Under the pieces are notes generated by a model. That model searched no databases. It had not been told where the DNA came from and worked only from the letters and a program-made list of their open reading frames with translations. Shown one piece after another: positions 43,688-53,837 of a stretch of 64,000 nucleotides of DNA (positions are counted from its first letter, which is position 1; each line of letters opens with the position of its first letter). A program made the translations under genes and the position numbers. Origin of the DNA: Peromyscus leucopus (taxonomy: Eukaryota; Chordata; Mammalia; Rodentia; Cricetidae); NCBI RefSeq assembly GCF_004664715.2, contig NC_051063.1, positions 72,092,518 to 72,156,517 on the forward strand, given 5' to 3'.

Positions 43688-43925
43688 ATAAAGTTGTTGG
43701 GTTTGGTGGCAAGTGCTTGTTAATCCCAGATGTTAGGCGTAGATGGATCCCAGCGGATCTGCAGGGCTTGGTGACCAGCCAGTCTAGCCTAATTGGTGAG
43801 CTCCAGGGCAGTGAGAGACCCTGTCTCAACGTAGGCGAATGGCATTATTAAAGAACACTCAGGGTTGTCCTCTGGCCTCCACGTACGTGAGCAGCCACGT
43901 ACACCCACACACATAACTAATTAAC
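43688..43925 (+). repeat. Partial long B2/B4-like SINE
   Basis: It lacks the tRNA-like head. GTTTGGTGGCAAGTGCTTG, AATTGGTGAGCTCCAGGGC and GTTGTCCTCTGGCCTCCACG represent the middle and distal parts, ending in an ATAACTAATTAACT tail. Confidence 0.7.
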
Positions 43926-45149
43926 TAATGATGATCACCAATTAGCTAGCGATGATCCAGGAGAAGACAAGATGGAAGCCACAGCCTTCTTAAAACCTAA
44001 CATATCACTTTTAATACCCACCCCTTCTGATGTGTTCTCGTCATAAGAAGTGTGTCACAGGGCCAGCCCATCATTCTTCAGGGCCTGAATTTTGGGAGGC
44101 AAGGGCCGTGATGGGGGCAGGTTCAGCGTCTGTTGACCTCATAGAGCACTGGGGTATCTGTAGAAAGCAGCCACAGTGAAGTCAGGTACCTGGTTCTCAC
44201 CCGAGGGCCAGAGCAAGGCTGAGACAAGGAATGAGAGAACTGACAGGTAAGGAGAGTGACCGATGCTGTAGACGGACCTGGCTCTTCTTACTGCGCGTGA
44301 CTCAAACGCCTGGCCGCGGCTTCCATTAGCAGACAAAGCTCATGTTCACACTCCCATAGTTCTCTGGGAGGAAGGTTCTGCTTCAGGCAGCCTTACTTTA
44401 AGGATATGGAAACTGAGGCGTGAGGGCTCTGGGCAGGTGGTAGAGTAAGTTTCCAGTTTCCACAGCCATGGCCCTCAGCCCAGGGCCAACACTTGGCCCT
44501 CGAATCACAGGCAGGTGCTTCTTGAAGTTTGTAGGAGGGTTGGGGTCAGCCTCCACTCAGCGCTTCTTGTAGCAAACAGTGCAGAAGCCAGGCAGCTCCA
44601 AGGTCATTCCCAGGCCAACGGTGCTGATTTATCTGTTGTTTTTTTTTCCGTCAGGGAAAGGTGATGACATTTGTTCAGGGCCACCAGGATAAGGGGATGT
44701 GCATTCTGTGTCAGCAAACACAGGAAGGCATCATGCTTGGCCAAGGACATCCTGTTTGGCTCAGATACATCCTACAGTTCCGGTCCTGTAGAGGAGGCAC
44801 CTTCCTGGGCATTAACCCCAGGCCTGCACGTACTTTTCGGTTTGGGTAGGGTGTTGTAGGCCAGTCCATGAAGCACTGGCCTTCCTATTTATGCAGCCCT
44901 GAGTTCAGCCCCTGCTTCCCACAGGATCCCCTGTACTCCCAAACCCATCCATCTTGCACTCAGTGAAGCCACAGAGAGGGAGGCCAGGTAATTTAAACAG
45001 TAAGTGTACAGCTGGGCCATGCGTCGTCGGTCTCAAGAGCATTGATTTCTGTGCTGCAAGTGCTTCCCTGGGATGGCATGAGCAGCGAAGATTGGTTCGT
45101 GGGGGAATGGGCAGGGTTAAGCAGAACAGGCAGGGAGCTTAAACCCACT
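43926..45149. other. Mostly single-copy DNA
   Basis: A possible MIR scrap lies at 44395-44455 (AAGGATATGGAAACTGAGGC). Otherwise no gene or repeat was recognised. Confidence 0.45.
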
Positions 45150-45330
45150 CTCCTTCCGAATGAATGGCAGTCAGTGTCCCAGTGCTTGTAAGCAAGCCTG
45201 GTTCCAGGTAGAGGAAGGCAAGTTACCTAACCTCTTCAAGCCTGGGTTTCCTCATCTGTGAAATGGGTATAATTCATTGTTCCTTCTTTCTCAGAGTCAG
45301 GATGAGGTTGGTATGGATCTGCAGGTCAAG
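45150..45330 (+). repeat. MIR relic
   Basis: GGCAAGTTACCTAACCTCTT, GTTTCCTCATCTGTGAAATG and GGTATAATTCATTGTTCC follow the MIR consensus order closely. Confidence 0.7.
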
Positions 45331-46020
45331 GGCTTTAGGTCAAAGGTTAAGATGACAAAGAAGTGTCCCTATAATGAACAGGAGTGGCTGCCTCTACCAC
45401 CTGCTCACCCATGTGAAGCTCTTGGGGTTTTTCGGCACACAGACAGTGAGATGGAAGATCCCGGCTCTCAGCTTGGCCGTGAAAAGAGCTCCTCTGGGCC
45501 TCAGCACCGCAGAGGAAGCCGCTACGGGCTCCCTCCTGCTGCGCAGCTGTGGACTAGTCCCTTCCTCCTCTGTTTTCCCACCTGCAAAATGACAAAATTG
45601 TCCTGCACGTGGCCCAGAGTCCTCCCCAGCTCAGTCTTCTCTGGAGCTGTGAATGCAGGACATTCTGGAACCCTCAAGTGGGCTGGCTGCTGGATGGTCA
45701 GAGCGCAAGGGGGCTGGGGCCCTTGGCTATTGGAGACATGGTGTCAGGATAATGGAGGGACAGGCTGACCGGGTACTGGAAGGACATGTCAGTGTACTCT
45801 GGGGACATGCTGGCTGGAACTTGGAGAAGACTGTCAAGATGCCTGGGGGATAGGTGATTGGAGGACATGGGACTGCTGCTTAAGGGCATGTGGCTGACAA
45901 CTGGGGACAGCATGGCTGGCCTGTTCCCCTCTGGTTCTAACCATCCCACAGTGATTTCAGACCCAGGGAACTTCTTCCTCCTGCTTCTCCTTCTCGACTC
46001 TCATCTCTGTAAGGTGGTTG
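45331..46020. other. Single-copy DNA with MIR scrap
   Basis: 45560-45600 resembles the MIR phrase 'tcagttttcccatctgcaaaatg'. The 163-codon frame starting at 45277 runs through this and the preceding MIR, so it is not credible as a gene. Confidence 0.45.
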
Positions 46021-46262
46021 CGGGGCCGTCCGGCAAGCTTCCTATTGTCCTTTTACAGTTGAACTTACACCCGGCAGAAATGTTGGAGTCAGCTTCTCTC
46101 CCTGAGGATGACAAAAGGGACACACCAGCAGACCCCAAGTGTCCTGACACCTTGTCCCCAAGTGCCCTGTCTCCATCCACTCCTTCAAAGGAAACAGTAA
46201 CAGAAAGTCCTTTTGAGAGAGCGATCCAGCAGGGAGCTGGCCCTGAGGCCTGCAGTCCCTAG
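46021..46262 (+). other. Weak candidate exon
   Basis: A pyrimidine-rich stretch ending CTATTGTCCTTTTACAG (46042-46058) resembles a splice acceptor. After it, a frame with an in-frame ATG at 46080 stays open to TAG at 46261. It encodes about 60 residues rich in Ser, Pro, Thr, Asp and Glu. The only downstream donor-like word (CAGTAACAG) is poor. No domain is recognised, so this could be chance. Confidence 0.12.
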
Positions 46263-47263
46263 CCTGTCAGAACCCCCAGTCGCCTGGTCAGCACAGACGG
46301 CGTGGCGGGGGCGCTGTCTCCACCCATCCAGCATGCTGTGGCTGCATATTTACTTTCCAAGTTCAGCCTCATGGTAAACAGGAGACACCAGATTTCTTTC
46401 CATCCTCTGTCCAGCTCTCCAGCCAGATGTTTTCCACTGGCGTGCCCTTCCTGCAGCAGGGCAAGGTTTTGAACTGGAGAAGGGAAAATGTAGTTGCGGT
46501 GAGCGTGGAGTCCATACCTCTGGTCATTTAAGAGAACACGTTGCCCATTTATTCAATAACTGCTTTATGATGGGGCATTGGGATGGGTGGTGTGGGGGAC
46601 CAACCCTCAAGGTATCCATCCTGTTGGACAGAGAGGGGAGGCAGGCTGCAGAGAGGGTCCTGTACACAGGTGGGGCAGGCCTGGACTTGGGTGAAATGCC
46701 CTAGGGAGGGGAGTCGAGAGGCGACTGAGCTAAGAGTTTCTAGAAGGAGAAAGGGGCTCTTTGCTAAGGATGGCATCCCCCGAGCTGTAGGAGAGAAGGG
46801 AGGTATGTGTGTAGGAAAAGGGAGGAACTGGGCTCCGGGTGCCCAGTGAGGATGAGGTCAGATAGAACCAGGCTCACAGGCAGGGCTTGGGTGGCAGGTT
46901 CAACACTAGAGCTGTTTGACATAGGGATGGGGGGTATGTGAAAGGTTCTGGGCAGGGTGCAGGTGTGGTGGTGCACCTGGGCAGGGCTGCAGGTGCGGCG
47001 GTGGTGGTGATGGACAAGGTGGAGTAAGGTTCGGGAAGACGTGGAGCTTAAGGGCGGCTGCTGAGGACAGGGCTATTGACCCAATGAAAAGCGTGTGTTG
47101 CACTGGGGATGTATGGTAGGGTCAGGGCTCGCTCAGGGCCTTAGACACAGTGGGACTTAGAGCTGGGGCTCCATGTTCTTGTCAGATGGATGAAAGAGTC
47201 CCAGGGAGTTGGATTCTAGGCAGGTACCAAGTCAAGGACCTGGGAATTAGATATATGCATGCA
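46263..47263. other. Single-copy DNA
   Basis: No gene or clear repeat. The stretch contains GGTGG/GCGG-rich sequence at ~46960-47015. Confidence 0.45.
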
Positions 47264-47308
47264 GTACGCGCGCGCGCGTGTGCGCGCGCGCACACACACA
47301 CACATGCG
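47264..47308 (+). repeat. Alternating purine-pyrimidine tract (Z-DNA candidate)
   Basis: 45 bases alternate strictly: GTAC, then a (CG)-rich run, GTGT, another (CG)-rich run, (CA)n and ATGCGC. The tract holds about ten CpGs, the sequence type most favourable for Z-DNA. Confidence 0.9.
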
Positions 47309-47394
47309 CCTGCACAAGAGCGTTCGGGTGGTACAGGAAGAGTGGTAGCCACTTACTACCTGATTCTCCTCTGCAGCTCTCTCCTTTGTTGAGC

Positions 47395-47446
47395 ACAGCA
47401 CTGTGTAATTTAATCCCCATCTTCCCATTTTACAGGTGAAAAGTGG

Positions 47447-47450
<4 letters not shown>
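47395..47450 (+). repeat. MIR relic (tentative)
   Basis: AGCACTGTGTAATTTAATCC followed by CCATTTTACAGGTGAAAAG matches the MIR centre. Confidence 0.5.

Positions 47451-47451
<1 letters not shown>

Positions 47452-47510
<59 letters not shown>
47452..47510 (+). repeat. (GA)n microsatellite
   Basis: A pure GA run of 59 bases. It is a mirror repeat and could form triplex DNA. Confidence 0.98.
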
Positions 47511-47511
<1 letters not shown>

Positions 47512-48059
47512 AGAGCTCATAGGAGTTAGGCTAAACAAGGCTCTGGATTGCCTGAAGCCTGAGGGATAGATTCTTGGGGGGATGGGCATCCCTGGCCCCC
47601 AGCTAGTCTGACATTTAGAGCTTTGGGCCTCTTCTAGTGGCCATGCTGCTCACTAGATGACTTCCCCTTCTAAAATGCTGCTACAGATGCGGATGCGTTT
47701 TAGACTCCCCCTCTCCTGCTGTGAGGGATGGTGTTAGATTGTGAGAAGCACTTGCTGAGGATGCTGGCCCAGTGCTGTGCCCCGGGGACCCTTTCCCTCC
47801 CCACCACTGTAACAAACACCAGCGAGTCCCCACTACAAGGAAGCCAGAGCGAGCTCTCTTCCCTAACTCTCATTGACAGACTCCTACACATTGTGTCACC
47901 CCCTGACTGTTCATTCGGCCACATCTCAGTGCTGTCCCTAAATATTTAGAATCGTTTTTAGTTTGAAAAAGGATGCTATATTGTGCAAGCTGTTTTCCTT
48001 GTTAGGAAAACACATTTTATTGTTAAGTACAAGCTTGGGGGGGGGCAAGCTTAGATTCA

Positions 48060-48071
48060 ATATATATATAC

Positions 48072-48104
<33 letters not shown>

Positions 48105-48112
48105 ATATATAA
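48060..48112 (+). repeat. (TA)n tract
   Basis: TATA repeats with CATATA/GTATA interruptions. The tract is largely self-complementary. Confidence 0.95.
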
Positions 48113-48138
48113 TCTTTTTGGAATTTTTTTCTCTCCAA

Positions 48139-48357
48139 TTGCATTGCTGGGGGACTCGGGTTATTGGGAGAGTGTTTGCCTAGCATGTATCAAGCCCTGA
48201 GTTGGGATCCCAGCATAGCATAAAGCTGGCATGGTGGTGTATGCTTTTCCAGCACTGGAAAGGAAGAGGCAGGGGGATCAGAAGTTCAGGATCATCTTTG
48301 GAAACATAGTTCAAGGCTACCCAGGATAACTGAGAGCCTGTCCTTAACAAATAAATT
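48139..48357 (+). repeat. B4-type SINE (ID head plus B1-like body)
   Basis: The ID-like head GTTATTGGGAGAGTGTTTGC ... CCCTGAGTTGGGATCCCAGC is followed by a B1-like body with CATGGTGGTGTATGCTTTTC. It is cut at its A-rich end by the B2 insertion. Confidence 0.8.
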
Positions 48358-48370
48358 GCAATGTATTTTT

Positions 48371-48535
48371 TTTTTTTAAAGATTTCTTTATTTATTATGT
48401 ATACACACACCAGAAGAGGGCATCAGATCTCATTTTAGATGGTTGTGAGCCACCATGTAGTTCCTGGGAACTGAACTCAGGATCCCTGGAAGAGCAGCCA
48501 GTGCTCTTAACCTCTGAGCCATCTCTCCAGCCCCC
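48371..48535 (-). repeat. B2 SINE with perfect target duplication
   Basis: On the minus strand it starts GGGGCTGGAGAGATGGCTCA and ends with CATAATAAATAAAGAAATC. The perfect 14-bp duplication TGCAATGTATTTTT lies at 48357-48370 and 48536-48549. It carries the B2 CTCF-like word ACCAGAAGAGGGCATCAG (48409-48426). Confidence 0.95.
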
Positions 48536-48540
48536 TGCAA

Positions 48541-48625
48541 TGTATTTTTTAAAATAATTTTTATAAAATTATATTTTATAAAACAATTTTATAATTTATA
48601 TTTTTAAAATATTGTTTAAATTCTA
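48541..48625 (+). repeat. AT-rich low-complexity stretch
   Basis: Nearly pure A/T with many TATAAAA and TTTTATAA words. It could act as an unwinding or matrix-attachment element, but only the composition supports this. Confidence 0.7.
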
Positions 48626-48774
48626 GCACAAATAATTGGAAAGGAGTTAGGCGTTGCACAGTTGACATCAGCAACGAGGCAGCTGTTCCGATCAAAATGT
48701 CAGAAGCAGCCAACTCCTGCATAACCTAAGTTGAGAAGTTACAAATCAGTGTGGCATGTTCACACACTGGAGTG

Positions 48775-49325
48775 TGTGTTCATTACAGTTCTCTTTGCAG
48801 TGATAAAATACCTGACAAGAAGCAGCTTAAGCTGGGCAGTGGTGAGGCATGCCTTTAATCCCAGGACTCAGGAGGCAGAGGCAGGTGGATCTCTGTGAGT
48901 TCAAGGCCAGCCCGATCTACAGAGCGAGATCCAGGACAGCCAGGATTACACCAAGAAACTCTGTCTGTAAGAAAAGAAAAAAGAAAAGAAAGAAAGGAAA
49001 AAGAAAAAGAAGGAACTTAAAGGAAGAAGTGCTTACTCTGGCTTCCAGTTCAAGTGGATACAGCTCATCATGGGGGAGGAGACTGTAGCAGGAACGTGAG
49101 GCAGCTGGGCACACCACATCTGCCGTCAGGAAGCAGAGTGATGAATGCTGGCGTTCACCTCACTTTATCTTTTTCTTGAAGCCCAGGACCCCAGCCCCAC
49201 GAACAGCATTACCCATATTTAGGGCAAATCTTCCTTAATTAACTGAATCTAAAACATCCCTCACAGACTTGTCTCTTTGGTGAGTCTAGATCTGTCAAGC
49301 TGACAATCAACATTACTTATCACAG
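48775..49325 (-). mobile_element. MaLR-type solo LTR carrying a B1
   Basis: The left edge has TCATTACAGTTCTCTTTGC and GATAAAATACCTGACAAG. After the B1 come CTTCCAGTTCAAGTGG, CGTCAGGAAGCAGAGTGATG and a right edge CAAGCTGACAATCAACATTA. It is the same group as 18139. Confidence 0.7.
48831..49007 (+). repeat. B1 SINE inside MaLR LTR
   Basis: It begins GCTGGGCAGTGGTGAGGCAT and ends in an A/G-rich tail. The target duplication reads AGAAGCAGCTTAA at 48818-48830 and AGAAGGAACTTAA at 49008-49020, with two mismatches. Confidence 0.92.
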
Positions 49326-49819
49326 TGAATTATAAGACAGTAAAATGGAAGAAAATCAGGTCACAAAAATGAGGATGGATGATAGCAATCTAACTTTGGA
49401 TTAAATAGGAGGAAATCTAGATCTCCTCTTTACTCAGTATGTAGAACACTTTAGAATATTGTCCCAGCATTTGGAGGGAATTCAAGGTCAATGCAGTAGT
49501 CCCATAGGTCTCTGTCGGCAGAGAGGTCACCCTGCCGGGAGGGGGCGGGCATATAAGGGAAGGAATGTCAAGGTCTGACCATGATTCAAGGTGACTTGTG
49601 CTGGTTGTACCTGAGAAGATCCCTGTGTGTCACAACTAAAGCCTGACTGTAGGAAAGGTCTCAGAAGCCAGGGCTCCACAGAGTCACTGGCTCTGTGGGA
49701 GAGACCCTGAACTTGGCCACATGAGAACTGCAGTCACCAAAGAGGACACTCAGAACAGGGCAGAGTGACTTCTCTAAGCACTAACTCAGCTGAACAAACT
49801 GTCCCTCAGCCCTCTCCAG
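49326..49819. other. Single-copy DNA
   Basis: No recognisable gene or repeat was seen. Confidence 0.5.
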
Positions 49820-50150
49820 TTTTCCATGCTTACCTAGTCACATTCATATTTTTCTAAGTAGCTCTTTTGTTATAAAAACAGCATGTGCTTATAAAAGAAA
49901 AAAAAATAAATGCATAATGTTGGAAAAAGGAGCAAACATTATCCACGCTTTCATTACTTAGGGCTGCAATGTGGAGCATCTCATTCCGTTCCAGCCTCTT
50001 CGGTATATAGGTGGCTGTTGTTTAAACTCGGCTCTCTCTATCAGCACAGCTTCTCAATCAAAACCTTATACAGTCCTATCTTATGAATGTATACTATAGT
50101 AGTTGATTTCATCTGTTTATCCACTAATCCACATACCCACCTATCCATTT
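49820..50150 (+). repeat. Possible ancient LINE relic
   Basis: AAACAGCATGTGCTTATAAA, an A-rich stretch and ATTATCCACGCTTTCATT resemble an old LINE 3' region in layout. The call is tentative. Confidence 0.3.
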
Positions 50151-50170
50151 AATGCATCCATCATCTGTCT

Positions 50171-50171
50171 G

Positions 50172-50206
<35 letters not shown>
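50171..50206 (+). repeat. (ATC)n microsatellite
   Basis: About eleven TCA/ATC triplets, preceded by CATC/CTAT-rich degenerate sequence from 50110. Confidence 0.97.
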
Positions 50207-51884
50207 TATCTCACCTCTACTTCATAGAATATATATGCTCACACACATATACGTCTATTTCAATGGTGGGTAATTTTGTCTGTTTCTAAAGGCTTCCCTT
50301 TTATACCATTAGAAACCGTCTGACCAGGAGTACCCAGTGGATAAAGCTTTGTCGGGACTCACATTGTTTCCTTCTGAGATCTCCTTACGTTTTGCTTTTT
50401 CACAGTCTGCCTCCAGCCAAGCCCCTTCCCTACCTTCACAAACATCAAGCAGACGGATTTTTACACAGCTCAGCTGCTTCCTGATGATCTATTGAAAGCT
50501 GTCAGCAGTCTCCTCGCTCACAAAGGAGCAGCGCCATGACAGTGGGTCCTGGAATAGTGCCATCTTTCATTGTGCCGTCTCTTGCGACCGTGGGCATCAC
50601 CAGCCTGGTAGCAATTCTCTCCATGAGAGCCAGGCCTCTGGGCAGGTGAGGAAAGGAAGCTCTGAGGTAGGTAGAGCTGAGGCTGAAGATTTAAAAGGCA
50701 AAGGCTCCAGCCAGGCACTGTCTAACCTTAACTGAAGCCTCCCTAGAGAGGGGATCAGACATGAGCTACCAAGGGCAGAGGAAGGCTGTAGCTGACCACA
50801 CAGTAGCTACATCACTCATCATTTGCTCAGGAACCTCTATAGATTTGTTGGTCTTAGGCAAGGTAGGCCCCCCCCGCCCAGCCCAGGAGACCAACCGTGA
50901 GTGCACTGGGCAGGCATGGCATATCACCCCCACTCGTCAGTCACTGGTGTTTGCTGACCTAGTTACTGAAGCCTTAGAGTGGGCTGAATTGGGCAGACTC
51001 CGCTGGCCTTCGTCCTTTTGCCTCATTCTTTTCTTTTCCCACATGAGTTGCAGATGAGCTGCCAGCCATTTAGAAGCCACTCTGTGATTATGTTTTGACC
51101 AGTGTGAGAGCCAGTCCCTGAAGGAAGGCTGAGCAGAAAGAAGGGTTATGTCCTTCAATTTGGGACTACTTATTCCTGGACTTGTTATGTGGGAAGATAG
51201 CCATATATGTGTTTCTAATACATTTGTTCACTTTTCCATTATGTGCCTCTGAAAGCATTCTTATTCTATACTAGTCAGGGTAGACCATGCTAGCCTCTAT
51301 AATAAATATTCTCCAAGTATCAATGGGTAAACACAATAAAGTTTGTGTTCTCATTCACTCTGCCATGGGTTGGGCAGAGGACTCATCATCTAGGCTCTTC
51401 CATCTCATAGGGTTACCTTTTATAACACATGGTCTCTAGGGTTGCCATGACAACCATGTCTATGATTTTGTGGGCAATCCTGAAAGTGGTATGCATCGCT
51501 TTTGTTCCACAACTCTTTGGCTAAGACCCAGGCTTATGACCTCAAGCTAGCTGCAAGCTGTGGTTTTTTTCCTGGTTGCCCAGGAGGAAATACATGAGTG
51601 AGTCAGTAGCCAATCTCTATTGCACAGTCATTTCAAGAGCCTCTGTTGAAATCTTTCTGGGCCATGGAGACATATATGAACCAAGGTGGTATTTAGTTTG
51701 GCTACTCAACTAGCCATAACTCTGATGAGCCTTCACAGTGGCAGATAGTCTCCATTTTGATCTACAAAAATGGCTATTCTGCCTGGCCCTTCTATGATGC
51801 ACTGGATGGGAGAGGTCACCTTCCCTCTTGATCAAGGGTTCCAAAGAGCTGTGAAATTGGCTTGCTTCTACGGAACTCATAACA
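50207..51884. other. Single-copy DNA
   Basis: No recognisable gene or repeat was seen in about 1.7 kb. Confidence 0.5.
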
Positions 51885-51950
51885 TCAGCAAAAAGAACTT
51901 GGATTGTGGGATTGAAAGGATCCAGGTTCAAATTCTGGCCCTGCCACTCC
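51885..51950 (+). repeat. MIR relic (tentative)
   Basis: AAGAACTTGGATTGTGGG followed by GATCCAGGTTCAAATTCTGG and CCCTGCCACTCC matches the MIR 5' half. Confidence 0.6.
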
Positions 51951-53054
51951 AAGATTCAGGAGAGAATGTGTTCTGGGTACCCAGCCAGCGCCTGCTCTCA
52001 TGGCTTCCCACCCTCCCTGATGATAGTCTTTGCCTGTAACTGGACCTATGCTGTATCTGTGGAAGGGTCTGGGAAGCAGGAAGCCACAGACTGCTAGAGA
52101 AGCAGGAGGAGGCAGCACCTTGGGTCTGGGATCCAGGGAGGAACCCAGATGGCTGGGAAAGTGAGTACAGCCAAGTAGTGGGACCCTGAGCTAGCCTTGG
52201 AGGAAGGGCGTGGATAGCAGCCAAGGCTGAGGTCACAACTGCATTTGCCATTTCCCCAGGTGTCCCAGCCTTGGTACAGAGGGACTTCAGTATCCAAATG
52301 GCCTCTGCAGGTGATGACAGTGCCCAATGAGCACTGGGATAAGGCAATGTGTTAGATTTGATCTGGGACCCAGGGAGATGGGACAGTGGCTGACTGGGGC
52401 ATGCTTTTCTCAAGGTGGAGGTAGGGGCTTCCCAAGGGGTAAGGAAACACACCTTACCCTTTAAGACCTAGGCTGAGAGCCACAACTACCCCCACTCTGT
52501 GATTCTACCTAAATTCCATTGACCAGAGCAAGTTATGAGACTCTGCCCAGAACACATGTGGGATAGAATAGGAGTGAATGATGAGTGATGGTCCATCTAA
52601 TCAACTGCCGGGTTTAAGGGTGAATGTCATCCAGGGCCAGAGTGAGCATCCATGCCTGAACTCTTCTCTTTTAGGGCTGGATCGGGCAGCTTTTACAAAG
52701 ATGCCCCCAGAGACCTGATTCTTTCTAGAAAGGGAAACCGACAGTCTTGTTTGACTCCAGCTTGTGCTGTCCACCATTACCAGCTGCTCAAATCAGTTCC
52801 ACAGCCCACTCTGACAGCCCACTGTTGGGGAGGGGGGGATTGAGAGGATTCAGTCCTGGTCTATGAAGTATGTCTGGGCTTAGCCGGGAGATGAGTGGGT
52901 ATGTGCTCACAGCTCTGTATTTTTCTCATGTCTAGCTTGTAGATCTGAGTCATAGGTGTGTGTGTGGGGAGGGGGAGTGGGGGACAGAAGATCACAGTAC
53001 CCAGAAACTGCACAGAGAGCTTAGAGGGAGAGAATGTCCCTGGGGCTCAGTGTC
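51951..53054. other. Single-copy DNA
   Basis: No gene or repeat was recognised. The 174-codon minus frame at 51928-52452 shows no recognised domain. Confidence 0.45.
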
Positions 53055-53060
53055 TCCTTG

Positions 53061-53438
53061 TGTAGCCGTTAAGTTTCTCCAGTCCCACCCAGCCTCGCCG
53101 TCCCACAGCTGCTTATAAAATAATCACTCAGAGGCGTAATATTAATTACAAATTATATGGCCTATGGCTCAGACCTCTTTACTAGCTGGCTCTTATAACT
53201 TAACTCAACCTATAACTATTAATCTATGTATCGCCACGTGTTCCATGGCTTTACCTCCATCCCATTTCATGTTGGATGGCGGTTTGGCGTCTCCCCTTCC
53301 TCTCCTTTCTTCTTTCACTGTCTCTCTTGGATTTTCCCACCTGCTTCCATCCTGCCCTGCCATAGGCCAATGCAGCTTTATTTATTAGCCAATGGGAGTA
53401 ACACATATTCATAGCGTACAGAAAGATACCCCACGGCA
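53061..53438 (-). mobile_element. Solo endogenous retrovirus LTR (class II-like), copy 3
   Basis: A 378-bp element in minus orientation starts TGTAGCCGTT and ends CACGGCA on the plus strand. The perfect 6-bp duplication TCCTTG lies at 53055-53060 and 53439-53444. Reverse complementing shows the GTGGCGATACATAGATTAAT segment shared with copies 1 and 2. CCAATGCAGCTTTATTTATT marks the promoter-proximal side. Confidence 0.88.
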
Positions 53439-53627
53439 TCCTTGGCCACTTCTAGGACTGCACAGTTGATGGTACGGTTGCTAGGTTTGGCGACATTCAT
53501 CCTGTGGCATATTTAGTAAGTTCACTAAAATGGCCAGTGCCAGCCCGATGAGGGGCAAACTGGGAGTTTTGCTGAGCAAATGGGTCCTCTTTAATGTAAA
53601 AAAAAAAAAAATGTATTTCTTTATTTG

Positions 53628-53634
<7 letters not shown>

Positions 53635-53671
<37 letters not shown>
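53635..53671 (+). repeat. (CT)n microsatellite
   Basis: A pure CT run lying between a poly-A/T-rich end and a B3 element. Confidence 0.97.
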
Positions 53672-53674
<3 letters not shown>

Positions 53675-53837
53675 CATGCACGCACATACATGCCCCATGA
53701 TACATGTGCACAGAGGTCAGAAGATAACCCGAGGGAGCTGATTCTCTTCCTCCACCATGCTAATCCTGGGAATTGAACTCAAGTCATCAGACTTAGCAGT
53801 GAGGGCGTTTAACCACTGATCCATCCCATCTGTCAGA
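53672..53837 (-). repeat. B3-type SINE
   Basis: The plus strand shows CACAGAGGTCAGAAGATAAC, CTAATCCTGGGAATTGAACT and a decayed head ending CTGATCCATCCC. Confidence 0.8.

Noticed and set aside
45277..45768. 163-codon plus-strand frame.
   Set aside because: It runs through MIR-derived sequence and has no recognised domain.
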